Positions 36,517 to 46,533 are shown, counted from the stretch's first letter. The stretch is DNA of 64,000 bases from Zavarzinella formosa DSM 19928 (GCF_000255705.1 NZ_JH636439.1:1414335-1478334), one strand, 5' to 3'. Notes: generated by a model not told the origin, from the letters alone. Numbers and translations are program-made.

Positions 36517-38649
36517 ATGATGTGCCGCTGGTGGCTGATCGCCCTTTTCATCGCAGGATTAATTGTTCCCATGTCGGAAGCCGAACCGCTCAAATACCCG
36601 CAGACCAAACGAGAAGACCGCGTGGAAACCATCCACGGCAAAACGGTCCCCGACCCTTACCGCTGGCTGGAGGACGACGTTCGCAAGTCTCCCGAGGTGA
36701 AACAATGGGTCGAAGCCCAAAGCAAACTCACGCAAGAATATTTGAACGCGATTCCCGAACGGGAAATGATCCAAAAGAAACTCACCGCCTTGTGGAATTA
36801 CGAGAAAGTGACCGCCCCCTCGAAGGTAGCCGGGCGCTATTTCTTCCGCAAAAACGACGGGTTGCAAAATCAGGCCGTTTTGTACGTGATGGAAAAGCTC
36901 AATGGCGAACCGCGAGTGCTGATCGACCCGAACCTCTGGACGAAAGACGGCACCATCGCCTTGGGAGGCACGTCTGTCAGTGACAACGGCCGGTACTTGG
37001 CCTATTCCGTCTCGGAGGCCGGTTCGGACTGGCAGACGATCAAGGTGCTGGATATTGACACTGGCAAACCGCTTGCCGACGAGATCAAGTGGGTGAAGTT
37101 CAGTTCCCCTTCGTGGACGACCGACGCCAAGGGGTTCTTCTATAGTCGATATCCCGAACCGGCGAAGGAAGCCCAGTTCCAAAGCCTCAACAAGAATCAA
37201 ATGGTGATGTATCACCGCGTCGGCACGCCGCAGGCCGATGATGTGCTGGTTTACAAACGCCCCGACCAACCCGATTGGGGCTTCTCCGCGAGCGTGACCG
37301 AAGACGGCCGATATTTGGTCATCAACACATGGGTGGGGACCGATCATCGTTACCGCGTGACCTATCGTGATCTGAGCGAACCGTATGCCATGCCGGTTGA
37401 ACTGATCGACAAATTTGAAAATGATTACACGTTGATCGACAACGATGGCCCGATCATGTATTTTCGCACGGATTTCGAGGCGCCCCGCGGCCGGGTGATC
37501 GCCATTGATGTTCGCAAGCCGGAAAAAGCGAACTGGAAAGAAATCATCCCGCAGACCGCCGAGAGTCTGGAGGGTGTGAGCATCGTCGGCAATCTGCTGG
37601 TGGCGAACTATCTGAAAGATGCCAAGTCGCAAATCAAAATGTTCACGCCGGAAGGTGTGTTCGTCCGCGAGGTGGAATTGCCGGGCATCGGCTCGGCGGC
37701 GGGATTCACCGGCCGCCGGGCGGACTTGGAGACGTTTTACACGTTCTCCAGCTATGCCGTTCCGCCGACGATCTTCCGGTACGACATCATCACCGGGAAA
37801 AGCACGGTCTTCCGCGAAAGCAAGGTGGCTTTTGACGCGACCAATTACGAGACGAAACAGGTTTTCGTCGTCAGCAAGGACGGCACGAAAGTGCCGATGT
37901 TCATCACCGCCAAAAAAGGATTGGAACTCAACGGAAACAACCCGACCTTGCTCTATGCCTACGGCGGCTTCAACATTTCACTGACCCCGGCGTTCTCGGC
38001 CGGCGTCGTCGGTTGGCTCGAATTGGGCGGGGTGTATTGCGTCGCCAACCTGCGCGGCGGCGGCGAATACGGCCAGGAATGGCACAAACTCGGAACCAAG
38101 GCGAAGAAGCAAAATGTGTTTGACGACTTCATCGCGTCGGCCGAATATCTGATCCGCGAGAAATACACCTGCAAGGAAAAACTGGCGGTGAAGGGTGGCT
38201 CGAACGGCGGCCTGCTCATCGGGGCCGTGATGACCCAACGCCCGGACCTCTTCGGGGCTTGCTTGCCTCACGTCGGCGTGATGGACATGCTACGATTCCA
38301 CAAGTTCACCGCCGGCCGATTCTGGGTGGACGATTACGGCTCCCCGGACAATGCCGAGGACTTCCCGGCGTTGCTGGCCTACTCGCCGTATCACAACTTG
38401 AAGCAAGGGGTGAAGTACCCGCCGACGATGGTAATCACGGCCGACACGGACGACCGCGTCGTCCCCGGCCACAGCTTCAAGTTCGCCGCCAATCTCCAAT
38501 ACTCCCACGTCGGCGATGCCCCGGTGCTGGCCCGAATTGAAACCAAAGCCGGTCACGGAGCGGGGAAACCGACGAGCAAGATCATTGAAGAATTGGCTGA
38601 CGAATATGCGTTCTTGGTGAAGAATTTGAAGATGTCGAATGTGAAGTGA
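36517..38649 (+). CDS. secreted prolyl oligopeptidase family S9A
   Basis: Serine peptidase that cleaves short proline-containing peptides. 710 residues from ATG 36517 (AAGGAG 8 bases upstream; ATG 36520 also possible), with a signal peptide (WWLIALFIAGLIVPMSEA). An N-terminal seven-bladed propeller (about 60-420) covers a catalytic domain with nucleophile Ser in GGSNGGLLIG, Asp in TDDRVVPGH and His in KAGHGAGKPT. The conserved DPYRWLEDDV start of S9A is present. Single gene; the following hairpin probably ends it. Confidence 0.95.
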   Translation: MMCRWWLIALFIAGLIVPMSEAEPLKYPQTKREDRVETIHGKTVPDPYRWLEDDVRKSPEVKQWVEAQSKLTQEYLNAIPEREMIQKKLTALWNYEKVTAPSKVAGRYFFRKNDGLQNQAVLYVMEKLNGEPRVLIDPNLWTKDGTIALGGTSVSDNGRYLAYSVSEAGSDWQTIKVLDIDTGKPLADEIKWVKFSSPSWTTDAKGFFYSRYPEPAKEAQFQSLNKNQMVMYHRVGTPQADDVLVYKRPDQPDWGFSASVTEDGRYLVINTWVGTDHRYRVTYRDLSEPYAMPVELIDKFENDYTLIDNDGPIMYFRTDFEAPRGRVIAIDVRKPEKANWKEIIPQTAESLEGVSIVGNLLVANYLKDAKSQIKMFTPEGVFVREVELPGIGSAAGFTGRRADLETFYTFSSYAVPPTIFRYDIITGKSTVFRESKVAFDATNYETKQVFVVSKDGTKVPMFITAKKGLELNGNNPTLLYAYGGFNISLTPAFSAGVVGWLELGGVYCVANLRGGGEYGQEWHKLGTKAKKQNVFDDFIASAEYLIREKYTCKEKLAVKGGSNGGLLIGAVMTQRPDLFGACLPHVGVMDMLRFHKFTAGRFWVDDYGSPDNAEDFPALLAYSPYHNLKQGVKYPPTMVITADTDDRVVPGHSFKFAANLQYSHVGDAPVLARIETKAGHGAGKPTSKIIEELADEYAFLVKNLKMSNVK

Positions 38650-38676
38650 CAATCCACGCCGGACGATTGAACGATG

Positions 38677-38718
38677 TCCAACCGAGCCGAGTTCCTGAAG
38701 GAGTTCGGCTCGGTTGGA
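38677..38718. terminator. hairpin between convergent peptidase and propeller genes
   Basis: TCCAACCGAGCCGA pairs with TCGGCTCGGTTGGA, and the stem continues through two G-T pairs to TCC/GGA around a TGAA tetraloop. It lies between two convergent stops (38649 and 38726). No long T-run follows, so it may work with Rho or as an RNA 3' end stabiliser. Confidence 0.65.
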
Positions 38719-38725
38719 AGAGATG

Positions 38726-39985
38726 CTACTTCTTCAAATCATAACATAACATCACATCCCAATCCCGAAGGTAGAGTTTGCCGCCGACCACCACCGGGTA
38801 AGGCCAGGCGGCTTGTTTGCTGCGATCTGGTTGAGAGAATTGGCCCTTTTCGACGTATTTTTTCGGGTTGGCTTCCACGAGGGCAACCTTTCCGTTTTCC
38901 CCACGGACATACAGCATGCCGTCCGCGTATGTGATTGATCCTTTGCCGACGCTGCGTTCATCCCACATCACGTCGCCGGTTTTGAAATCCACGCACATCA
39001 ACGAGCCGCCGCCGGTGCCGTAGACATAATCACCCACCAAAACCATGCCGCCGTGGTGGTTCTGCAATTTCTTGATGAAGTATTTTGGCTCGGCCTTGAA
39101 GCCATCGTCCGACTTGGTGAGGTTGGCCCGGCCGCCGCCGGTGCCGTAAGCCGAGGCAGCGAACACAGCGTTGTCCTTGAACAATGGCGTCGAGCAATTC
39201 GCGGTTCCGTTCGCCGGTTCGTCGTAGTGCCAGAGGAGCTTTCCTTCTTTGGCTGAAATGCCCACCACGCCGCCGTTCAGGAATTGGATGTATTGAGTAG
39301 TCCCGCCGACATCGGCCTTGATGATGGATGAATACCCGGCCCTCGAAAAATCCTTTTTCAGTTTTTTGCCATCAAGTTCGGTGATCGGCGATTTCCAGAC
39401 AACTTCGCCATCGGTTTTTTTCATGGCGACGATGGTGGCCGTGTCGCCGCCGGGGGTGGCCAACACCAAATCTCCGTCGATCAGCGGACTCTCGGTGTAG
39501 GCCCAACCTCCCATTTGGCCGCCAAACACTTTTTTGAAATCCTTCTCCCATTTGATCTTCAGCGTGGCGGTATCCACACACACGAAGTTCCCGTTGGAAC
39601 TGACCGCATAGGCGTAACCGTTATCAATGGTGGGAGTCGATTTCGGGGCGCCGTATCCACCGGTGACCGTGCCGATTTTCACATCACCAATTTTGGAACC
39701 ATCCTTTTGGTTCAGGGCGATGAGGAATTCATCCTTCCCCTTGGTGCCGAGGAGGTAAATTTTCCCGTCGCTAAATGATGGGGTGGAATATCCGTCGCCC
39801 AGTCCTTCAATCTTCCAAACTTGGGTTGGTCCGGCGGTCGGCCATTCCTTCAGCAAGCCGGTTTCCTTGGAAAGACCGGTGCGATCCGGGCCGCGCCATT
39901 GAGCCCAATTGCCGTATTCACCGGGGTCGGCGGCAAATGTCGCCGATGAACAGAGGAGGCCGAGAGAGACAAGCCAGTTTTTCAT
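38726..39985 (-). CDS. secreted PQQ-like beta-propeller protein
   Basis: 419 residues from ATG 39985 (CGGAG before it); the longer frame to 40108 has no site. Signal peptide NWLVSLGLLCSSATFAA, then WAQWRGPDRTGLS, the standard opening of planctomycete PQQ_2/YxdK-like propellers, and repeats of the form DGKIYLLG, DLVLATPGG and GMLYVRG. About seven blades. No PQQ-ligating or catalytic residues can be identified, so enzyme activity is not claimed; members are often binding or scaffold proteins. Single gene. Confidence 0.9.
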   Translation of the reverse strand: MKNWLVSLGLLCSSATFAADPGEYGNWAQWRGPDRTGLSKETGLLKEWPTAGPTQVWKIEGLGDGYSTPSFSDGKIYLLGTKGKDEFLIALNQKDGSKIGDVKIGTVTGGYGAPKSTPTIDNGYAYAVSSNGNFVCVDTATLKIKWEKDFKKVFGGQMGGWAYTESPLIDGDLVLATPGGDTATIVAMKKTDGEVVWKSPITELDGKKLKKDFSRAGYSSIIKADVGGTTQYIQFLNGGVVGISAKEGKLLWHYDEPANGTANCSTPLFKDNAVFAASAYGTGGGRANLTKSDDGFKAEPKYFIKKLQNHHGGMVLVGDYVYGTGGGSLMCVDFKTGDVMWDERSVGKGSITYADGMLYVRGENGKVALVEANPKKYVEKGQFSQPDRSKQAAWPYPVVVGGKLYLRDWDVMLCYDLKK

Positions 39986-40040
39986 GCGAACTCCGAGGAG
40001 CGGTTGAGGATTCGTTTCATCCCGATGTGTGGGAATGGGA

Positions 40041-41102
40041 TCAACGAATCCGGGTGGGATTTTGGGCAAGTCTTGGAAGATGATACCACGGCGTTTCGGG
40101 AAAATCATGCTTTGTTTGATGCAGATGCTGGTTCAACGGGAAAACGAGCAACCGCCGCAGCCAGTTGGATGAGATGTTTGCCGTGCATTTGGCGGCCTCC
40201 TGTTCTCGACCGGCGTGCTGCCGCCATTGCCGCAACAGCATGGCCCAAGTGCAAGTGGTTACCATCGGAGCGACCCACAGGGCGATGTAATTCAAGATGC
40301 CCGACCGGCCGGTGAAATAACTCGACCAACCCAGCCCGAGATTCACCAAGGTGATAAACGTGATCTGCATGAGCGTGCGGAATCGCGGCGAATAAACGGA
40401 TTTCAACCGGCTTTGGTGAAAGCATCGGCCGGGGAGCAACAGAAAGATGAAGCAGGTGACCACCCACATTGATGGAGGCAGGAAGACCAACACCCACCAG
40501 TTGGGTGACAGGTACAATCCGATCAAAATGGCAAACATGATGAGGACATAGGCCGTCCCGATTCGCAGGGCCACTTTAGGAGGTCGTTCGCCGGGTTCTT
40601 GGTAAGGATTGTTGGGGTTAGCCGAGAAGTTGTAATTCGCCCGCAAAGAATGCCAGCGGAGCAGGGCGGTCATTCTCAGGAAGCGAACTGGCTTCAACGG
40701 CCAAAACCCGGCTTTCCCGGCGATGATTAATTCGGCATCCCGTTCGGGGTCATTGGGAAACTCGTAATGGGACCGCACGATATGCCGCATGTGGTGCGTC
40801 GAGGTGGAGAAAGGGAAATGAGTCAGCCAATCGCCAGCCAGTTCGTTGAGCCAGCGGTTGCGAAACAGCACACCGAGACAAGCTTCTTGTCCCAGCAGAA
40901 ATAAGCGGTGTTGGGCCGGGCCGATGAGGAAGATGGCGAGAAACCCCACGGGAATATCCGTCCACCACGGCAGTTCCGTTTCCCGCCAGCGAAAGAACCA
41001 CAAAGCCCCAAGAACGATGATGGCGATGTATCCATAGATGATCGCAAGAACGAACATATTTCGCCACTGGGCGGACATCGGCGGGGCGGGAGAGTCTTCC
41101 AT
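40041..41102 (-). CDS. membrane fatty acid desaturase-like protein
   Basis: 353 residues from ATG 41102 (MEDSPAPPMSAQWRNMF); the much longer open frame upstream is a shadow of the neighbouring gene. Four or more TM helices. Di-iron histidine boxes: box 2 is THHMRHIVRSHYEF and box 3 is NQHLHQTKHDFPETPWYHLP, a good match to the FA-desaturase end. Box 1 reads QHRLFLLGQEACLG, where GHExxH is expected, so one iron ligand set is altered. It may act on acyl lipids, sphingoid bases or carotenoids. Divergent from the O-antigen ligase-like gene. Confidence 0.82.
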   Translation of the reverse strand: MEDSPAPPMSAQWRNMFVLAIIYGYIAIIVLGALWFFRWRETELPWWTDIPVGFLAIFLIGPAQHRLFLLGQEACLGVLFRNRWLNELAGDWLTHFPFSTSTHHMRHIVRSHYEFPNDPERDAELIIAGKAGFWPLKPVRFLRMTALLRWHSLRANYNFSANPNNPYQEPGERPPKVALRIGTAYVLIMFAILIGLYLSPNWWVLVFLPPSMWVVTCFIFLLLPGRCFHQSRLKSVYSPRFRTLMQITFITLVNLGLGWSSYFTGRSGILNYIALWVAPMVTTCTWAMLLRQWRQHAGREQEAAKCTANISSNWLRRLLVFPLNQHLHQTKHDFPETPWYHLPRLAQNPTRIR

Positions 41103-41225
41103 CGGGTCGGACACGGGCAAACTGGCCTTCAACGGTTTTTGAAGAGTGGGTAGGCTATCACACTTGGGGGACCTGGCACGAGGCCAATTTTCGATCCCGG
41201 CCGACCGCCTCACGGATGAGACACC

Positions 41226-42494
41226 ATGCATTGGCTCCTGATCGGCTACATGTTTCTGTTCATCCATCGCCCTTTCGAGATTTGGCCGATTCTGGGCGAC
41301 CTGCACGTCGAGCGGGTCTATATGGGCGGTGTCTTTCTGTTCTGGCTCATGCATTCCGGCAAACGCTGGATCGCCAACGCCCAGCAGGGGGCGTATCTCG
41401 TCTTCGGCATGGCCGTTGCCGCGTGTTGGGTGATGTCGCCGTGGGCCGAGCAGGGGCAAGTGGTCGTCGAAAACTGGTTCAAAATACTCTTCTTCTATTT
41501 GCTGCTGGTCACCAGCGTTTACGACGCGAAGGGGCTGAAACGCCTGGCGTTTGGGTTCTTGGCCGTCATGGCCGTCTACATGCTGCACTCGATCAAGGAA
41601 TATCTCGGCGGCCGTCACACGTTCCGCATGGGGATCGTCCGGTTGCTTGGCGTCGATTCGTCGATGGGCGATCCGAACAGTTTCGGCGGCAGCATCGTGT
41701 TCTCCCTGCCGTTCGTGACAGCCTTCTGGAATGCCTGCCGGGGCAAGTGGATCAAGGCGTGCTGTTTCGGTTATGTTGGCCTCAGCGCCGGATGCATCCT
41801 TCTCACGGGTTCCCGTTCCTCGCTGCTTGGGATGGTTCTGTGGGGAAGCATCGTCATCATGCGTAGCCGGTATCGTTGGGCGGGCTTGGGTTCGATGGTT
41901 CTGATTGCCCCCTTGATGTTCTTTGCGTTGCCGGATTCGTTGCAAAATCGCTTCGAGACGATCATCAACCCGGATGTCGGTCCGGCGAATGCCAAGGAAT
42001 CTGGCGAAGGTCGGATCGAAGGTTTCTTCACTGGGATGGATCTCATCATGGCTTACCCGGCCACGGGTGTCGGCCCCGGTTCTTGGCGGCCGGCGACGGG
42101 GAGCAAACTGGAATCGCACAATCTCTACGGGCAACTTTGCGGTGAAATGGGCCTGTTGGGCGTGATGACGTTTCTCTCCATCCTTGTTTGCTTTTGGATG
42201 AACTGGATGTGGTTCAAATCTCGGCCGTCGGCCCAAACGGCGGCGAATCCGTTTCCTCGGGCCATCGCCGGTTCGGTGATGATGGCGGTGTTTCTGATGC
42301 TGTTCATGGGGAATTTTGGGCACAATCTGTTTCGGCATAACTGGCTGTGGTTCGGTGGATTCCTCGTGATCGCCCGGCATGTGGCTTCCAAGCAAACGGC
42401 TCCGGCGGTTGCCCCGATGCGATCGCGTTATCCGCATCGGGTGGCTTCTTGGAGGGTTCAGGTCGGCGGGCTATCGACGGCCCGGCTATCATGA
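41226..42494 (+). CDS. O-antigen ligase/polymerase-like membrane protein
   Basis: 422 residues with about ten TM helices. The Wzy_C/WaaL signature is the periplasmic loop and flanks: TGSRSSLLGMVLW, GEGRIEGFFTGMDLIM, GVGPGSWRP and SHNLYGQLCGEMGLLGV. WaaL-type enzymes join polysaccharide to a lipid or protein acceptor on the outer face of the inner membrane. No other glycan biosynthesis genes are adjacent. ATG 41226; the gene ends 27 bases before the acyl-CoA carboxylase gene. Confidence 0.9.
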   Translation: MHWLLIGYMFLFIHRPFEIWPILGDLHVERVYMGGVFLFWLMHSGKRWIANAQQGAYLVFGMAVAACWVMSPWAEQGQVVVENWFKILFFYLLLVTSVYDAKGLKRLAFGFLAVMAVYMLHSIKEYLGGRHTFRMGIVRLLGVDSSMGDPNSFGGSIVFSLPFVTAFWNACRGKWIKACCFGYVGLSAGCILLTGSRSSLLGMVLWGSIVIMRSRYRWAGLGSMVLIAPLMFFALPDSLQNRFETIINPDVGPANAKESGEGRIEGFFTGMDLIMAYPATGVGPGSWRPATGSKLESHNLYGQLCGEMGLLGVMTFLSILVCFWMNWMWFKSRPSAQTAANPFPRAIAGSVMMAVFLMLFMGNFGHNLFRHNWLWFGGFLVIARHVASKQTAPAVAPMRSRYPHRVASWRVQVGGLSTARLS

Positions 42495-42521
42495 AGTAAC
42501 GGCTCTCCGAGTGACCCACCC

Positions 42522-44072
42522 ATGGAAGACCTCTCTGCCCAAGAAGAACAAATTCGCCTCGGCGGCGGCCAAAAAGCCATCGACCGCCAGCACGAGAAAA
42601 ACCGACTGACCGCCCGAGAGCGGATCGCCCGCTTGGTTGAGCTAGGCAGTTTTCAAGAACTCGGCTTATGGGCGGCGTGGGGAATGTATGCCGAGTGGGG
42701 CGGGGCGCCCTCGGCCGGGGTGGTCACCGGCATCGGCACGGTTTCCGGACGCCGGGTGATGGTGATCGCCAACGATGCGACCGTCAAAGCCGGGGCTTTC
42801 TTTCCGATGACTTGCAAGAAGGTGTTGCGCGCCCAGCGCATCGCCACGGACAACCGGCTACCGTTGGTTTACCTCGTCGATTCGGCCGGTGTGTTTCTCC
42901 CGCTTCAGGAAGAAATCTTCCCCGACGAGGACGATTTTGGCCGCATTTTCCGAAACAACGCCGTGATCTCGGCGGCGGGCATTCCCCAATTCGCGGCCAT
43001 CATGGGCAACTGCGTCGCTGGCGGCGGTTATCTTCCCGTCTTGTGTGACACATTGTTGATGACTGAGGGAAGCGGCCTTTATCTGGCAGGACCGGCGTTG
43101 GTGAAGGCCGCCATCGGGCAGACAGTCGATTCCGAAACGCTCGGCGGCGCGGCGATGCACTCGGCCATCAGCGGCACGATTGATTTCCGTGACCCGGACG
43201 AGCCGACGTGTCTGGCCCGCTTGCAAAGGCTCGTCGGGGCGTTGCCGCCAGACGGGAAACAATTTGTTGATGCGGCAAGCAAAACGCTCGATTGGACCCG
43301 TTTCACGCTGACCGCCGAATATGACACGCGGGACTTGATCCGGGCGATCCTTGATGATGCCCCGTTCGATGAGTACAAGGCCGAATACGGCCAATCGCTA
43401 GTGTGCGGCATCGGCAAACTCGCCGGGGTGTCGGTGGGAATTGTCGCCAATCAGCGGCATCACAGCAAACCGGCAACCGGCCCGATGCAATACGGCGGCG
43501 TGATTTACACGGACAGCGCTGACAAGGCAGCCCGGTTTGTGATGGATTGCAACCAGTCGCATATCCCGTTGATCTTCCTGCAAAATGTCAACGGCTTTAT
43601 GGTGGGCAAGGACGCCGAGCAGTCCGGCATCATCCGCTCCGGGGCAAAACTGGTAAACGCGATTTCCAACAGCATCGTGCCGAAAATCACCGTCATCACC
43701 GGCGGATCGTTCGGAGCGGGGAATTACGCCCTCTGTGGCAAGGCGTTCGATCCTCGTTTTATCTTTGCGTGGCCAAACGCGAAATATGCCGTCATGGGGG
43801 GCGATCAGGCGGCGGGAACGCTATTGGACATTCAGATTGCCGCCATGAAGCGAACCGGGCATGAACCGGATGTCGCCGAATTGACGATGCTTCGGGATCA
43901 GGTAAGGAAAAGTTACGAGGAAAAAACCGACATCCGCTATGCCGCCGCTAGGTTGTGGGTGGACCGGATTATCAAACCGGAAGAAACGCGAAGTTCACTG
44001 ATCGCCGCTTTGGAAATTGCCCGACGAACGCCGATCACCAAGACTTTCCAAACCGGGGTGTTGCAAGTGTGA
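42522..44072 (+). CDS. acyl-CoA carboxylase carboxyltransferase (beta) subunit
   Basis: Transfers carboxyl from biotin to an acyl-CoA. 516 residues with both crotonase-fold halves: N-half around MGNCVAGGGYLPVLCD, C-half around LQNVNGFMVGKDAEQSG and TGGSFGAGNYALCGKAFDP, and the MGGDQAAGTL motif. The sequence is of the methylcrotonyl/propionyl-CoA carboxylase beta group rather than AccD. No alpha (biotin carboxylase/carrier) subunit is encoded nearby. Possible role in branched-chain amino acid breakdown or malonyl/methylmalonyl-CoA supply. Confidence 0.94.
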   Translation: MEDLSAQEEQIRLGGGQKAIDRQHEKNRLTARERIARLVELGSFQELGLWAAWGMYAEWGGAPSAGVVTGIGTVSGRRVMVIANDATVKAGAFFPMTCKKVLRAQRIATDNRLPLVYLVDSAGVFLPLQEEIFPDEDDFGRIFRNNAVISAAGIPQFAAIMGNCVAGGGYLPVLCDTLLMTEGSGLYLAGPALVKAAIGQTVDSETLGGAAMHSAISGTIDFRDPDEPTCLARLQRLVGALPPDGKQFVDAASKTLDWTRFTLTAEYDTRDLIRAILDDAPFDEYKAEYGQSLVCGIGKLAGVSVGIVANQRHHSKPATGPMQYGGVIYTDSADKAARFVMDCNQSHIPLIFLQNVNGFMVGKDAEQSGIIRSGAKLVNAISNSIVPKITVITGGSFGAGNYALCGKAFDPRFIFAWPNAKYAVMGGDQAAGTLLDIQIAAMKRTGHEPDVAELTMLRDQVRKSYEEKTDIRYAAARLWVDRIIKPEETRSSLIAALEIARRTPITKTFQTGVLQV

Positions 44073-44129
44073 CTTGCCGTTTGTTTGTGAACAGCAAGTG
44101 TTCGTCAGAAAAATTCAAGGGCATCGCCG

Positions 44130-45401
44130 GTGACAACTCCGAAAGAACGCCAGATCACCAATGCCCCGCACGGGCATATCCTCACCAATGTAAATGTCTG
44201 GTCACCGGACTCCAAGCGAATCGTTTATGATGTTCGCCCCGACGCGGCCGGAAGCCAGTTTGATGGCGACCGCATTGAAACCGTCGATGTCGACACTGGT
44301 GAAGTGAAGATTGTTTACACTTCACGCAACGGGGCCAAATGCGGTGTGGCGACATACCATCCGACATTAAACCGGGTGATCTTCATCCTCGGCCCGGAAA
44401 ATCCGACGCACGATTTTCAGTATGGTTTCGCCCGCCGTCAGGGGGTAATGGTCGATGAGTCTTCGCCAGAAGTGGTCATCAACTTGGATGCCCGTGATTT
44501 GACCCTGCCGTTCACGCCGGGGGCTTTGAGGGGCGGTTCCCATGTGCATGTGTTCTCCCCGGATAGCCGCGCGATCAGCTTCACTTATGAGGATCAAATT
44601 CTTTCAGGAATCTCGGAAGAGAAGGACGGTCGGGAAATCAATCAACGCAACGTCGGTGTGAGTTTGTTGGAGGAACCCGTTCGGGTGCCGAAGACACACC
44701 CTCGAAATCATGATGGCGAGGCATTTACCGTTTTGATTTCCCGAACGGTGGCGAATCCGAAACCCGGCAGCGACGAAATCAAAAAGGCTTACGAAGAGGG
44801 CTGGATTATCCGGGATGGCAAACGCTCTTTGGCTTTTCTCGGAGACACCGTGGATGAAAACGGGAACACCGTGCCCGAAATTTTCATCGCCGATTTGCCG
44901 GATGATCTCACGCAACCGGGCGACAGACCTATTCAGGGAACGGCCATCACCCGCCCGGCCCCGCCGAGGGGAGTTTCGCAGCGGCGATTAACTCATAACG
45001 CTTTTGCGGAAACCAAAGGGCTTCCCCGTTTTTGGTTGCGAGCATCGCCAGATGGTTCGCAGATTGCATTTCTGAAAAGGGACAGTTTGGACGTTGCCCA
45101 AATCTGGACCATCTCGCCCGATCGTGGCAGACTCCGACAGATCACCGCGATTGAAACGGGCGTTCGTTCCTGTTTCACTTGGAGTCCTTATGGCGAACGA
45201 ATCGCATATCAAACGCTCAATGCCATCGCAATTGTCACAGTGGACACCGGTCGAACAACCCTGATTCCCGTCGATGTGAGCAACGGTTTTCAACTCCGGC
45301 CCGAGGCCGTTGTGTTTTCACCGGATGGAACGAAGATTGCCTATGTGAAACACCAAGACGGGAAGTTCAACCAGATTTTCGTTTGTGATGTTCCCGAGTG
45401 A
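44130..45401 (+). CDS. YidR-like beta-propeller protein (DUF3748)
   Basis: 423 residues. The start is typical of the family: MTTPKERQITNAPHGHILTN then VNVWSPDSKRIVYDVRPDAA. Later propeller blades resemble TolB/WD40-like strands (ASPDGSQIAFLKRDSLD; FSPDGTKIAYVKHQDG). No signal peptide, so cytoplasmic. YidR has no known activity. It follows the carboxylase gene by 57 bases and may share its transcript. Ends 4 bases before the convergent aldo/keto reductase stop. Confidence 0.9.
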   Translation: MTTPKERQITNAPHGHILTNVNVWSPDSKRIVYDVRPDAAGSQFDGDRIETVDVDTGEVKIVYTSRNGAKCGVATYHPTLNRVIFILGPENPTHDFQYGFARRQGVMVDESSPEVVINLDARDLTLPFTPGALRGGSHVHVFSPDSRAISFTYEDQILSGISEEKDGREINQRNVGVSLLEEPVRVPKTHPRNHDGEAFTVLISRTVANPKPGSDEIKKAYEEGWIIRDGKRSLAFLGDTVDENGNTVPEIFIADLPDDLTQPGDRPIQGTAITRPAPPRGVSQRRLTHNAFAETKGLPRFWLRASPDGSQIAFLKRDSLDVAQIWTISPDRGRLRQITAIETGVRSCFTWSPYGERIAYQTLNAIAIVTVDTGRTTLIPVDVSNGFQLRPEAVVFSPDGTKIAYVKHQDGKFNQIFVCDVPE

Positions 45402-45404
45402 ATC

Positions 45405-46433
45405 TCATAACACTCCTTTGCCAACCGGGATGCCGCTGGCGAGGTTGGCCAAGCCCGGCCCCCAATAAGTGTCGGGTTTGTTGAACGGCAGGATCATTGG
45501 TTCCTCAAACGGCCGGAAGGGAACCATGCTGGCCATCTGGTTGATTTCCGAAAGCAGATCGAGAGCCAAAGGCCCTTTGGCGGCCGCCGTGACGGATTCT
45601 TCGATTTGTGTGGCGGTTTTGGCTCCGATCAATGCCGTGCTGATGTCCGGGTTGGTGATGACGAAGCGGATGCAGGCTTCGACTATGGGCATTTGGTGGC
45701 GATCAAGGATGTCGTAAAACTGGCGCAGTTGTTCTTGCCGGGGTTTGGAGAGCCAAGCGGGTTTTTTCTTCAACACCTCGTCGTATCGACGGCCCAGCGC
45801 GCCTTGCTGCAACACCGATCCGAGAACAATCCCCATTTTTTTGCCAATGGCTTCCGGCAGCAGTTCTCGAGTCGCTTCCTGAAACGCAGCACTGTAATTG
45901 AAAGCCGTCAGCAGCACATCGAAATCACCTGCCCGCAGGTAATGGCTCATCTCCGTGGTGGTCGTCCCGCCGAGGCCGGTGAAACGGATCACGCCGCGTT
46001 TCTTCAGATCGTTCAAGACCTCGATCACCGGGCCGTAACAGCGTTCCGGTTCGGTCCACCAGTTGTATTGTAACGGGCGATCCGGTTCATGAATGATGAG
46101 AACATCGATCACTTCACGACCGAGAAGCTTCAAACTCTCTTCCACCGACCTCCGAAGTTCGTCGGCATTTTGCGGGTTGAAGGGCAGGGGACGGCCGCCG
46201 AGTTTTGTAGAGAGTACGATGGGCGTTTTCACTTCGCGGAGGATGCGGCCCAACACGGCCTCGCTGTCCGCGTAGCCGGGGGCGGTGTCGATGTAGTTGA
46301 TGCCGAGGTCAAGGGCCTTGAACACCGCCCGTTTGCTTTCCTCGAAACCGGGGCCGAGGCCAGAGGTGAACAATCCCCCCAAACCAATCTCGCTGACGGT
46401 GATGCCTGTTTTGCCGAGTGTGCGAAAGTTCAT
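45405..46433 (-). CDS. aldo/keto reductase
   Basis: 342-residue TIM-barrel NAD(P)H-dependent oxidoreductase. The catalytic tetrad is visible: Asp in NYIDTAPGY, Tyr in the same segment, Lys in VLSTKLGG and His in LIIHEPDRP. The C-terminal cofactor region includes STALIGAKTATQIEESV. Sequence resembles the D-threo-aldose 1-dehydrogenase / L-galactose dehydrogenase-like group, so a sugar substrate is possible. Single gene, ATG 46433. Confidence 0.93.
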   Translation of the reverse strand: MNFRTLGKTGITVSEIGLGGLFTSGLGPGFEESKRAVFKALDLGINYIDTAPGYADSEAVLGRILREVKTPIVLSTKLGGRPLPFNPQNADELRRSVEESLKLLGREVIDVLIIHEPDRPLQYNWWTEPERCYGPVIEVLNDLKKRGVIRFTGLGGTTTTEMSHYLRAGDFDVLLTAFNYSAAFQEATRELLPEAIGKKMGIVLGSVLQQGALGRRYDEVLKKKPAWLSKPRQEQLRQFYDILDRHQMPIVEACIRFVITNPDISTALIGAKTATQIEESVTAAAKGPLALDLLSEINQMASMVPFRPFEEPMILPFNKPDTYWGPGLANLASGIPVGKGVL

Positions 46434-46533
46434 GGCCCTTGTTCCGTCTCGTTCGATGTTGACAGCGGGTCTGTTTGCTCTCGAAGATAGAATTCATTTG
46501 CCCGACCGCCCACATAGAAAGCGAGGGTGAGCC

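Noticed and set aside
41103-42437. Long N-terminal extension of the desaturase frame on the minus strand
   Set aside because: It is antisense to the O-antigen ligase-like gene and its translation is basic, His-rich and not protein-like; the family domain begins near ATG 41102.
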